The position numbers and the translations under genes are program-made. A DNA stretch of 64,000 nt from Aromatoleum toluolicum (lineage in GTDB: Bacteria > Pseudomonadota > Gammaproteobacteria > Burkholderiales > Rhodocyclaceae), in contig NZ_WTVS01000020.1 of the NCBI RefSeq assembly GCF_012911005.2, positions 25,212 through 89,211 on the forward strand. The letters run 5' to 3'. The notes beneath the pieces were generated by a model. That model did not search any database and had not been told where the DNA came from. It worked only from the letters and a program-made list of their open reading frames with translations. Each line of letters starts with the position of its first letter. Positions within the stretch are counted from its first letter, which is position 1. Positions 9,149 to 15,676 of this stretch are shown here, piece after piece.

Positions 9149-10095
9149 TGACCACCACCAACACGCCGGGGCTATTCGAACGCCCCATCACCCTGCCCGA
9201 TACGGATGCCCAAGGCCGTCTGGCCCGACTGGTCGGAATGGACGACAAGATCCGGCGCCTGAGCAACATTCTCGCTGTCCTAATCAACCCGGCTGGACTC
9301 CAGAAATGGCTGGACCAGCACCACGCCCATGCACCGGGACTGCTCGATGCTGTGCTGCGCCGGCCCCCACTGGTGGTGCTCTCGGGTGACGTCGGCTCCG
9401 GGAAAACCGAACTCGCAGAAACCATCGGGGACATGGTGGCACGGCAAGAAGGGATCGACATCACACTGCTGCCGCTCAGCCTCTCGTCTCGTGGGCAGGG
9501 CCGCGTCGGTGAGATGACGCAGTTGGTCTCCGCAGCGTTCGACCACGCCTTCCATGAGGCCAGCAAGTTCAAGTCCTCGAGGAGTAGCCGCGCGCGCGGC
9601 GGCGTGATCCTGCTGGTTGATGAAGCCGACGCGCTGGCGCAGTCCCGGGAGGCCGATCAGATGCATCACGAAGACCGCGCCGGAGTGAATGCATTTATCC
9701 GAGGGATCGATCGCTTGGCCAGCGGAGATTTGCCAGCCGCCGTGCTGATGTGCACCAATCGCCTCAACGCGCTGGATCCGGCTGTGCGCCGGCGCGCAGC
9801 CGACATCCTGGTCTTTGAGCGTCCTGACGAAGTACAGCGACTTGAGCTCCTTCACCGGCGTCTAGGCGACGCTGGTTTCAGTAAGGCCGATCTGCAGGCC
9901 TTGGTGGCCGCTACCGGCGAGCAGGCCAAACGCCCCTACGGTTTCACCTACTCGGACCTCACGCAGCGCCTGCTGCCCGCGATCGTGCTGGACGCCTACC
10001 CTCAGGGGCCCATCAAGCCGTCTCGTGCGATCGAACTGGCCCACGCGATGGCGCCGACTCCGCCGTTCAAAGACTCCACCGCAAGGGGGTATTAA
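9148..10095 (+). CDS. cap6: TRIP13/Pch2-like AAA+ ATPase of type III CBASS
   Basis: A 315-residue AAA+ protein starting at ATG 9148. Walker A is GDVGSGKT (80-87) and Walker B is ILLVDEAD (Asp158, Glu159); a CTNRLNALDPAVRRRA segment provides sensor 1 and the arginine-finger region. In this system the ATPase opens the closed HORMA protein and so damps cyclase activation, acting as a brake. It is shorter than eukaryotic TRIP13 and lacks a recognisable long N-terminal domain. The next gene begins directly after its TAA. Confidence 0.9.
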   Translation: MTTTNTPGLFERPITLPDTDAQGRLARLVGMDDKIRRLSNILAVLINPAGLQKWLDQHHAHAPGLLDAVLRRPPLVVLSGDVGSGKTELAETIGDMVARQEGIDITLLPLSLSSRGQGRVGEMTQLVSAAFDHAFHEASKFKSSRSSRARGGVILLVDEADALAQSREADQMHHEDRAGVNAFIRGIDRLASGDLPAAVLMCTNRLNALDPAVRRRAADILVFERPDEVQRLELLHRRLGDAGFSKADLQALVAATGEQAKRPYGFTYSDLTQRLLPAIVLDAYPQGPIKPSRAIELAHAMAPTPPFKDSTARGY

Positions 10096-10821
10096 ATGCC
10101 TCAGTGGTCGCTCTCCCAGCTTCTTTCGTCTTTGCATGAAGACATCCAACAGCGCCTTTCTACTGTTCGGAAGTCGTTTGGCCATCCAGGAACGAAAGGC
10201 GACGGAAGTGAAAACGTCTGGATCAGCATGCTAGACACGTACTTGCCGAAGCGTTATCAGGCCGCCAAGGCGCATGTGGTGGACAGCCTTGGGAATTTCA
10301 GCCAGCAGATCGATGTGGTGATCTTCGATCGGCAGTACTCTCCGTTCATCTTCACTTACGAGAACGAGACCATCATCCCGGCCGAGAGCGTATACGCCGT
10401 GTTCGAGGCCAAGCAGACGGCAGACGCCAGTTTGGTGACTTATGCACAGCAGAAGATTGCTAGCGTCCGCAGCTTGCATCGGACCAGCTTGCCAATTCCT
10501 CATGCGGGTGGGACTTACCCTCCCAAGCCTCTCATTCCCATTTTGGGCGGATTACTTACCTTTGAGAGTGAATGGAGCCCTGCGCTGGGGAAATCCTTCG
10601 ACCGAGCGCTGACCGCCGACCTAGGAGAGGGGCGGCTGGACATCGGGTGCGTAGCTGCTCACGGCCATTTCTTTTTTGACCATGCTGCGGGTAGCTACAG
10701 CTTTATCAACGAGAACAAACCAGCGACGGCCTTTCTTTTCAAGTTGATTTCCCAACTTCAGTTCAGTGGGACAGTTCCCATGATCGATGTAGAGGCGTAT
10801 GGGCAGTGGCTCACGCGATAG
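10096..10821 (+). CDS. nucC: NucC DNA endonuclease effector of type III CBASS
   Basis: A 241-residue protein, the same length as the well-studied E. coli NucC. The active site IDx30ExK is intact at Asp73 (QIDVVIFD), Glu104 and Lys106 (VFEAK). The rest (ASVRSLHRTSLPIPHAGGTY, GGLLTFESEWSPALG, RLDIGCVAAHGHFFFD) also matches the family closely. NucC trimers bind a cyclic trinucleotide, pair into hexamers and cut double-stranded DNA, destroying the chromosome and causing abortive infection. As last gene of the operon it is the killing arm of the island. Confidence 0.95.
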   Translation: MPQWSLSQLLSSLHEDIQQRLSTVRKSFGHPGTKGDGSENVWISMLDTYLPKRYQAAKAHVVDSLGNFSQQIDVVIFDRQYSPFIFTYENETIIPAESVYAVFEAKQTADASLVTYAQQKIASVRSLHRTSLPIPHAGGTYPPKPLIPILGGLLTFESEWSPALGKSFDRALTADLGEGRLDIGCVAAHGHFFFDHAAGSYSFINENKPATAFLFKLISQLQFSGTVPMIDVEAYGQWLTR

Positions 10822-11130
10822 TGCGTCTGCTCATCAAGTCGCACGGTCTTCCGGAGACGCAATCGGACAAAGCCCGGCAGCCGCGATCTAGTCGCTCGTC
10901 TGTAACCGTCTATACCTGTTCGACCGGATCGGGTCGTTTCGAGACTTCATCCAGTCCGCGTGTCAGCTGAGGGCATAGGGGCGACACCACTGTCAAGCGA
11001 CTGGAGGCCTTCCGGTCATTCAAACTGAGCACCGAGGGGCGGGTGTGGACGGCACTGCTGCCGCCCGGGCCGTGCTTTCTGAGCGACAGCAAAGGCCGAC
11101 CACCTGCCCCTCCCGCACCAGACGAGCGAG
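10822..11130. other. Intergenic junction right of the defence island
   Basis: About 300 bp between nucC and the convergent Fe-S scaffold gene. It holds the right copy of CGCAATCGGA. No gene, terminator with a T-run, or complete mobile element was found. The stretch around 10960-11060 reads like decayed coding or insertion-sequence DNA, but I cannot assign it. Confidence 0.35.
10858..10867. repeat. 10-bp direct repeat, right copy flanking the CBASS island
   Basis: Second copy of CGCAATCGGA, 37 bp after the nucC stop, in the same orientation as the copy after nnrS. Together they bracket the island. Significance is uncertain for so short a repeat. Confidence 0.3.
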
Positions 11131-11553
11131 TCAACCGGCGGCGAGTGCGATCGTCAGGGCTTCGAAGGGAATCATCACGCAGCCATGCCGGCTGCGATAG
11201 CCATGCACCGGCGCGAATAGGGCGACCTCGTCGGCCCCTTCGGACATGCCGGACACCTCCCCTGCGGCCAGCATCGCCGCCATACCCGCGCGCAACCGTT
11301 CGACCTCGGGCGGCGTGCGGCCGAGCGCATGCAGCCCGAGCAGCGACGCTGACGCGCGGCACAGGAGGCAACCCTTGACCTCGTGCGCGATCGCCGCGAT
11401 GCGGCCGTCGATGAGTTCGACGTCGATCCGGACGCGGTCGCCGCACATGGGGCTGTCACGCAGCGCCGATCCCGTCGGGGCGGTCAGGCGGCCAGCGCCG
11501 TGGGCGGCGTCGGCGAGTTCGCGGATGCCTTTGTTGTAGAGGGCTTCGATCAT
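11131..11553 (-). CDS. IscU/SufU-like Fe-S cluster scaffold protein
   Basis: A 140-residue protein of the NifU-N/IscU fold. The three cluster-binding cysteines are in place: Cys37 with Asp39 (PMCGD), Cys62/Cys65 (GCLLC) and Cys125 (RHGCVMIPF). The Rxxx-C-xxx-P ending resembles SufU. Its ATG overlaps the stop of the molybdopterin-binding gene (ATGA). Placed in a molybdenum-hydroxylase maturation operon, it probably supplies [2Fe-2S] clusters to those enzymes; this role is inferred from context. It ends the operon, facing nucC. Confidence 0.8.
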   Translation of the reverse strand: MIEALYNKGIRELADAAHGAGRLTAPTGSALRDSPMCGDRVRIDVELIDGRIAAIAHEVKGCLLCRASASLLGLHALGRTPPEVERLRAGMAAMLAAGEVSGMSEGADEVALFAPVHGYRSRHGCVMIPFEALTIALAAG

Positions 11554-12632
11554 ACGCGGGAAGTCGTTACGCGCCGGTCGGCAGCGGCAGCGGCTGCATG
11601 CGATGCGAGGTCGCTGGCGCGGTCGTTGTCGGTGAGGTTCGCGTCCTCCCCCTCGTCCGGCGCGCTGCGGATCAGGCCGCCGACGCCCATGCGCATGATG
11701 TCCTCCCGCGTCGGGGGGATGCCGGCCATCAGGCGCGGCAGCACGAGGTCGAGGCCGTTGCTCTTTCGCGAGCGGCCGCAGCCGGGCAGGATCACGACCG
11801 GCACGGCGCCGATGCGTCCGAGCACGAGCATGTTGCCGGGCTCGACGGGCATGCCGAAATGTTCGATCGTGCCACCGACGGCCGTCACGGAGGCGGGGGC
11901 GATGTCGTTGCGGTCCTTGGCGACGGTGGCGCCGCACATCATCACGAGTTCGCAACCGGTAGCGAGCGCCTGGTGCAGCATGGATTCGAGAGCGTCGCGG
12001 CGGTGGGGGCCGCGCAGCGCGAGTGTGAGCCGGCCGCCGAGGGCCTCGACCCGCTCGCGCGTGACCTTCGCGGTCGCCGCGAAGATCGAGTCTTTCATGC
12101 CGGACAGTTCGGTCTGGATCAGTGCCGCGCGGCAGGGTTTCAATTCGGCGATAGCGATGGGCGGGGCGCCGGCGGCGATGGCGCGGCACGCGTCGAGCAG
12201 GCGCCGCGGCACGGCGAACGGGATGATCTTGACGGTGGCGACGACCTGACCGGGACGCACGACCGCATGCGGCGGCAGGGTCCCGATGGCGATGGCCTCG
12301 TCGAGCAGGTTCATCCGGTGGATGCGTTCGGCGTCGATCCGCAGCACGCCGGCTGCCAGCGCGTGAAGGTTCCCGCGGCCGGCGCGCGGAGGGCGCGTCT
12401 CCATGTTCGCGCCGACGAGCTGCGCCGCCAGTTCGGCCGCGGCGACGTCCTCGGCGACGTCGTCCGGCCCCAGGCGCGCGCCGGTGACTGTCGAGAAACC
12501 CTCGTCGTCGAGCAGATCGAGATCGAGCGCGGACAGCACGCGACCCTTCTTCAGCGTCCGTCCGCCGAGCTTCAGCGTGTGGGCGAGCATCACGCCTTCG
12601 GCGGCGGTCAGGGGAAATTCGTCGAAGATCAT
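11550..12632 (-). CDS. Molybdopterin-binding (MoeA/MogA-like) protein
   Basis: A 360-residue protein. The N-terminal part (AEGVMLAHTLKLGGRTLKKGRVL) resembles molybdopterin-binding proteins found beside CoxL/XdhB-type enzymes. The C-terminal half has the MoCF/MPT-binding signature: MMCGATVAKDRNDIAP, GGTIEHFGMPVEPGNMLVLG, and PVVILPGCGRSRKSNGLDLVLPRL. Likely role is delivery or modification of the molybdenum cofactor for the hydroxylases of this window. Start and stop both overlap neighbouring genes (ATGA at each end), so it is part of a tight operon. Confidence 0.78.
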   Translation of the reverse strand: MIFDEFPLTAAEGVMLAHTLKLGGRTLKKGRVLSALDLDLLDDEGFSTVTGARLGPDDVAEDVAAAELAAQLVGANMETRPPRAGRGNLHALAAGVLRIDAERIHRMNLLDEAIAIGTLPPHAVVRPGQVVATVKIIPFAVPRRLLDACRAIAAGAPPIAIAELKPCRAALIQTELSGMKDSIFAATAKVTRERVEALGGRLTLALRGPHRRDALESMLHQALATGCELVMMCGATVAKDRNDIAPASVTAVGGTIEHFGMPVEPGNMLVLGRIGAVPVVILPGCGRSRKSNGLDLVLPRLMAGIPPTREDIMRMGVGGLIRSAPDEGEDANLTDNDRASDLASHAAAAAADRRVTTSRV

Positions 12633-12838
12633 CCGACACTCCTCGGGGCGCGTCGCGGCCCATTCGGGCGCGACGCTTTGGCCAGCAAGACGGATTCGGG
12701 GGTCAACAGCACCGCTTCGCCGAGCAGGGTTCGAGCCGGTACCGGTCTAGCCAGGATTGTGGCCGGCAGTCCTGCAGCAGGGAGATCGCTCATCATTTCA
12801 TCCACGCGATGAAGCCCACTTTCGGCGACGTCGATCAT
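12629..12838 (-). CDS. Small protein of 69 residues, function unknown
   Basis: I do not recognise this protein. Its ATG overlaps the stop of the MeaB-XdhC fusion gene and its TGA overlaps the ATG of the molybdopterin-binding gene, so it sits in an unbroken ATGA chain. This makes real translation likely. It begins MIDVAESGLHRVDEMM, has a hydrophobic centre (PATILARPVPARTLLGEAVLL) and a basic, Pro-rich tail. No cysteine is present. It might be a residual domain of a MobA-like cytidylyltransferase, which such operons often contain, but no nucleotide-binding motif is visible. Confidence 0.55.
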   Translation of the reverse strand: MIDVAESGLHRVDEMMSDLPAAGLPATILARPVPARTLLGEAVLLTPESVLLAKASRPNGPRRAPRSVG

Positions 12839-14634
12839 CGGCGGTGCCTCGCCTGGATCACCTCGGCGAGGATCGCGACCGCGATCTCGGCGGGCGCGCG
12901 ACCGCCCAGATCGAGGCCGACGGGCGCACGGATGCGCGGAATCGCGTCGCCCAGTCCTGCCTCGGTGAGCCGTGCGACCCGCTTCGCGTGCGTGCGCGTG
13001 CTGCCGAGCGAGCCGATGTAGAACGCGGGGCTCGCAAGCGCGATCGTCAGCGCCGGGTCGTCGAGCTTGGGGTCGTGCGTCAACGTGATGACGGCGGTCT
13101 GGGCGTCGGGCTGCAGGCGTTCGAGGGCCTCGTCGGGCCATTCCGTCGACACCTCGACGTTCGGCAGCCGTTCGGCCGTCGCGAACGCGCGGCGCGGGTC
13201 GACAACCACGACGTCGAAACCGGCGATGGCGGCCATCGGCGCGAGCGCCTGGGTGATGTGGACCGCACCGACGACGATCATGCGCGGCGCGCCGACGTGG
13301 CAGCGCACGAAGAGCGATGCCTCATTCGCCCCCTCATCCGTGGCGAGTGCACCGCTGCGGTTCGCGGCGAGCCGCGCGCGCGTCTCGGCGAGCTGGGCGT
13401 CATCGAGGGGGAGCACGCCTGCCACGGCGTCGTCGAAGACCAGCCCGTGCGCGCCGTCCGCGAGCCGTGAGACAACCGCGACCGGGCGTTTCGCACGCCG
13501 CGCCGCCAGCAGCGGACCGAAGAGCTCGTCATCGACGCGCTCGACGAGCACCTGCACGCGACCGCCGCACGCCAGCCCCACTTCCCACGCCTGCTCGTCG
13601 CTGACGCCGAATTCCAGCAGCCGCGCCTTGCCGTCGGCGATCGAATCCTGCGCCTCGCCGATCACGGCGCCCTCGATGCAGCCGCCCGAGACCGAACCGA
13701 CGAAGGCGCCGCCCTGCTCCACCGCGAGATGGCTGCCCTCGGGGCGCGGCGACGATCCCCAGGTGCGGACGACGGTTGCGAGCGCGACGCCGCGGCCCTC
13801 CGCCCGCCATTGTTCGAGCTGGGCGAAGAGCTGGTCGTCCGTCGCCGGCGCGGACGGTGTGGGCGCTGGCGCAGCGCTGCGGGTTTTGAGGCGTCGACCG
13901 ACGCCCGCAACCCGCGCATGGGAATCGATGCGGTCCGTCAGCGCGGCCACACCCTCGCCATTCGTCGCCACCGTGGTCAGCACCGGCACCTCCCAGCCTT
14001 CGCCGCGCGCTTCGAGGTCGCGGACCGTGGCCGCGGCGACCGGCGAATCTGCCTTGTTCACGACGAGAATATCGGCGATCTCGAGCACGCCGGCCTTGAT
14101 CGCCTGCACCTCGTCGCCGAGCCCCGGCGCGCACACGACGACGCGCGTGTCGGCCAAACGTGCGACTTCGACTTCGGACTGGCCGACGCCGACGGTCTCG
14201 ACGATGACGACGTCGAAGCCGGCCGCGTCGAAAAGATCCACCGCCCGAGAGCTTGTCCGGGACAGCCCGCCGAGTTGGCCGCGCGACGACAGCGAGCGGA
14301 TGAAGACGCGCTCGTCACTGCCGTGCGTGCCCATGCGTACCCGGTCGCCAAGCAAGGCGCCGCCGCTGACCGGACTCGAAGGATCCACGGCGACGACGGC
14401 GACACGCTTGCCACGTTGCAGCAGTTCGCCGAGCAAGGCGTTGATCAGGGTCGACTTGCCGACGCCGGGCGCCCCGGTGATGCCGACAACATGCGCGCGG
14501 CCCGTTCGGCCGGCAAGCGATGCGAGCAGGGCGTCGGCGCCCGGCAGATCGTTTTCGATCGCAGTCAATGCACGGGCGAGCGCCGGGCGCGAACCGGCTG
14601 CGATCTCGTCGGGGAGCGGGCTTGGCGGATGCAT
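12835..14634 (-). CDS. MeaB/ArgK-type GTPase fused to XdhC (molybdenum hydroxylase maturation)
   Basis: A 599-residue two-part protein. Residues 1-250 are a MeaB/ArgK G3E GTPase: P-loop GAPGVGKS (54-61), DPSSPVSGGALLGDR, ETVGVGQSE and NKAD (193-196). An Ala/Pro/Thr linker (about 251-265) leads to a complete XdhC/CoxI protein: GVALATVVRTWGSSPRPEG, GSVSGGCIEGAV, ACGGRVQVLVE, then a C-terminal Rossmann domain (PRMIVVGAVHITQAL; YIGSLGSTRTHAKR). XdhC proteins bind sulfurated molybdenum cofactor and insert it into hydroxylases; MeaB proteins are GTPase chaperones of B12-dependent mutases. The fusion suggests a GTP-gated cofactor loading step. The GTPase lacks the long C-terminal dimerisation arm of stand-alone MeaB. 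Confidence 0.85.
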   Translation of the reverse strand: MHPPSPLPDEIAAGSRPALARALTAIENDLPGADALLASLAGRTGRAHVVGITGAPGVGKSTLINALLGELLQRGKRVAVVAVDPSSPVSGGALLGDRVRMGTHGSDERVFIRSLSSRGQLGGLSRTSSRAVDLFDAAGFDVVIVETVGVGQSEVEVARLADTRVVVCAPGLGDEVQAIKAGVLEIADILVVNKADSPVAAATVRDLEARGEGWEVPVLTTVATNGEGVAALTDRIDSHARVAGVGRRLKTRSAAPAPTPSAPATDDQLFAQLEQWRAEGRGVALATVVRTWGSSPRPEGSHLAVEQGGAFVGSVSGGCIEGAVIGEAQDSIADGKARLLEFGVSDEQAWEVGLACGGRVQVLVERVDDELFGPLLAARRAKRPVAVVSRLADGAHGLVFDDAVAGVLPLDDAQLAETRARLAANRSGALATDEGANEASLFVRCHVGAPRMIVVGAVHITQALAPMAAIAGFDVVVVDPRRAFATAERLPNVEVSTEWPDEALERLQPDAQTAVITLTHDPKLDDPALTIALASPAFYIGSLGSTRTHAKRVARLTEAGLGDAIPRIRAPVGLDLGGRAPAEIAVAILAEVIQARHRR

Positions 14635-14732
14635 TGGACGCCCTCAATCAGTGGGAGATCCCATTCTCTTGCGCAGTCGGGTGTTCGGGGAAGTTTCCGT
14701 GTATCAGATTCATTCCTGGCCAGCCTGCCGGG

Positions 14733-15125
14733 TCAATGGCGGGGAAACACCAGCCCGAAATCCTCGACGAAGTCGGCGAGGCCAGCGGCCTCCAGTCCGT
14801 CGAGCGACCTGAGCATGTACGGATGGAGCTTGCCGCGTCGCACGAGCTGCGGCACCTCCGCGAGGCCCTGCTCCACCACCGCGGCCAGAGCCTCGTCATC
14901 GGCGACGAGCAGCATCGCGACGTCGGCATCGAAGTCGCCGCAAAAATCGCGCAGCGCGACGCTCGCGCCGCCCGAGCTTCCCCGCCACACGAGGACCCGG
15001 CCGCGACGGGCGGAAAACGCGTCCTTCGTCAGCACGCCGACGGAGGCGTCCGCCGCGGCGAGCCCTTCGCGATCCAGCATCGCCTTCCATGCCGCGCAAT
15101 CGAGCGCCGTTCCGGCCGTTTCCAT
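14733..15125 (-). CDS. Conserved-looking hypothetical protein, 130 residues
   Basis: Not recognised. It is a soluble, acidic alpha/beta-type protein beginning METAGTALDCAAWKAML, with an internal strand-like run (RRGRVLVWRGSSGGASVALRD) and an acidic LLVADDEALAAVVEQGLAEV segment. It lies between a Rid-family gene (9 bp away) and the MeaB-XdhC fusion (98 bp away), on the same strand, so it probably belongs to the same transcript. No motif supports an enzymatic function. Confidence 0.6.
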   Translation of the reverse strand: METAGTALDCAAWKAMLDREGLAAADASVGVLTKDAFSARRGRVLVWRGSSGGASVALRDFCGDFDADVAMLLVADDEALAAVVEQGLAEVPQLVRRGKLHPYMLRSLDGLEAAGLADFVEDFGLVFPRH

Positions 15126-15134
15126 CGCCTGCCC

Positions 15135-15527
15135 CTACGCCGGCAACATTGCGGTCACTTCGATCTCGACCTTCGCGCCGTGCTCGACGAAGCCGGCGAC
15201 CTGCAAGGCCGTCATCGCCGGGAAATGCTTGCCGATCAGCTCGCGATAGACCGCCCCGATCTCGGGGAGCCGCGCGTTGTATTCCGCCGCGTCGCCGAGG
15301 TACCAGTTCATGCGCACGATGTTCGACGGGCGCGCGTCGGCCTGCGCGAGGATCGCGACGATGTTGGTGAGCGCCTGGCGGACCTGGCCGACGAGGTCGT
15401 CGGTCTGGAACTTCTCGTTCTCGTCCCAGCCGACCTGGCCGGCGACGAACACCATACGGCCGCTCGCGACGACGCCGTTCGAATAGCCTTTCGGGCGAAC
15501 CCAGCCGGGCGGTTGCAGGAATTGCAT
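15135..15527 (-). CDS. RidA (YjgF/YER057c/UK114) family protein, atypical active site
   Basis: A 130-residue Rid-family protein (GYSNGVVASGRMVFVAGQVGWDE, VRQALTNIVAILAQADARPSNIVRMNWYL). In RidA proper an arginine in the segment P-x-R-[ST] binds the imine carboxylate; here the segment reads FPAMTALQV, so the Arg is a Met. It is therefore unlikely to be a 2-aminoacrylate deaminase and belongs with the Rid subgroups that accompany catabolic operons and may act on other imine or enol intermediates. It is downstream of the flavin oxidoreductase gene in the same orientation. Confidence 0.8.
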   Translation of the reverse strand: MQFLQPPGWVRPKGYSNGVVASGRMVFVAGQVGWDENEKFQTDDLVGQVRQALTNIVAILAQADARPSNIVRMNWYLGDAAEYNARLPEIGAVYRELIGKHFPAMTALQVAGFVEHGAKVEIEVTAMLPA

Positions 15528-15579
15528 GTCTCGTTTTCCTCGTTGATGGGTGGTTCGGTTTTATGCCACGGAGGCTTGA

Positions 15580-15616
15580 CCCATCCCCACCCCAACCCTC
15601 CCCTTGAAGGGGAGGG
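15580..15616. repeat. Intergenic REP-like hairpin
   Basis: The CCCATCCCCACCCCAACC run followed by the inverted repeat CCCTCCCC-TTGAA-GGGGAGGG (15596-15616) has the look of an intergenic repeat I have seen in many proteobacterial genomes. It lies between the flavin oxidoreductase and Rid genes and may attenuate transcription; no other copy occurs in this window. Confidence 0.45.
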
Positions 15617-15676
15617 AGAAAATGCGTCCCACTCGAGCTGCCATCGCTACAGGTGGAACGGGTTGATGGGAACGCC

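Noticed and set aside
10910..11100. Possible insertion-sequence remnant right of nucC
   Set aside because: Some stretches looked familiar, but no terminal inverted repeats, transposase motif or target duplication could be shown.
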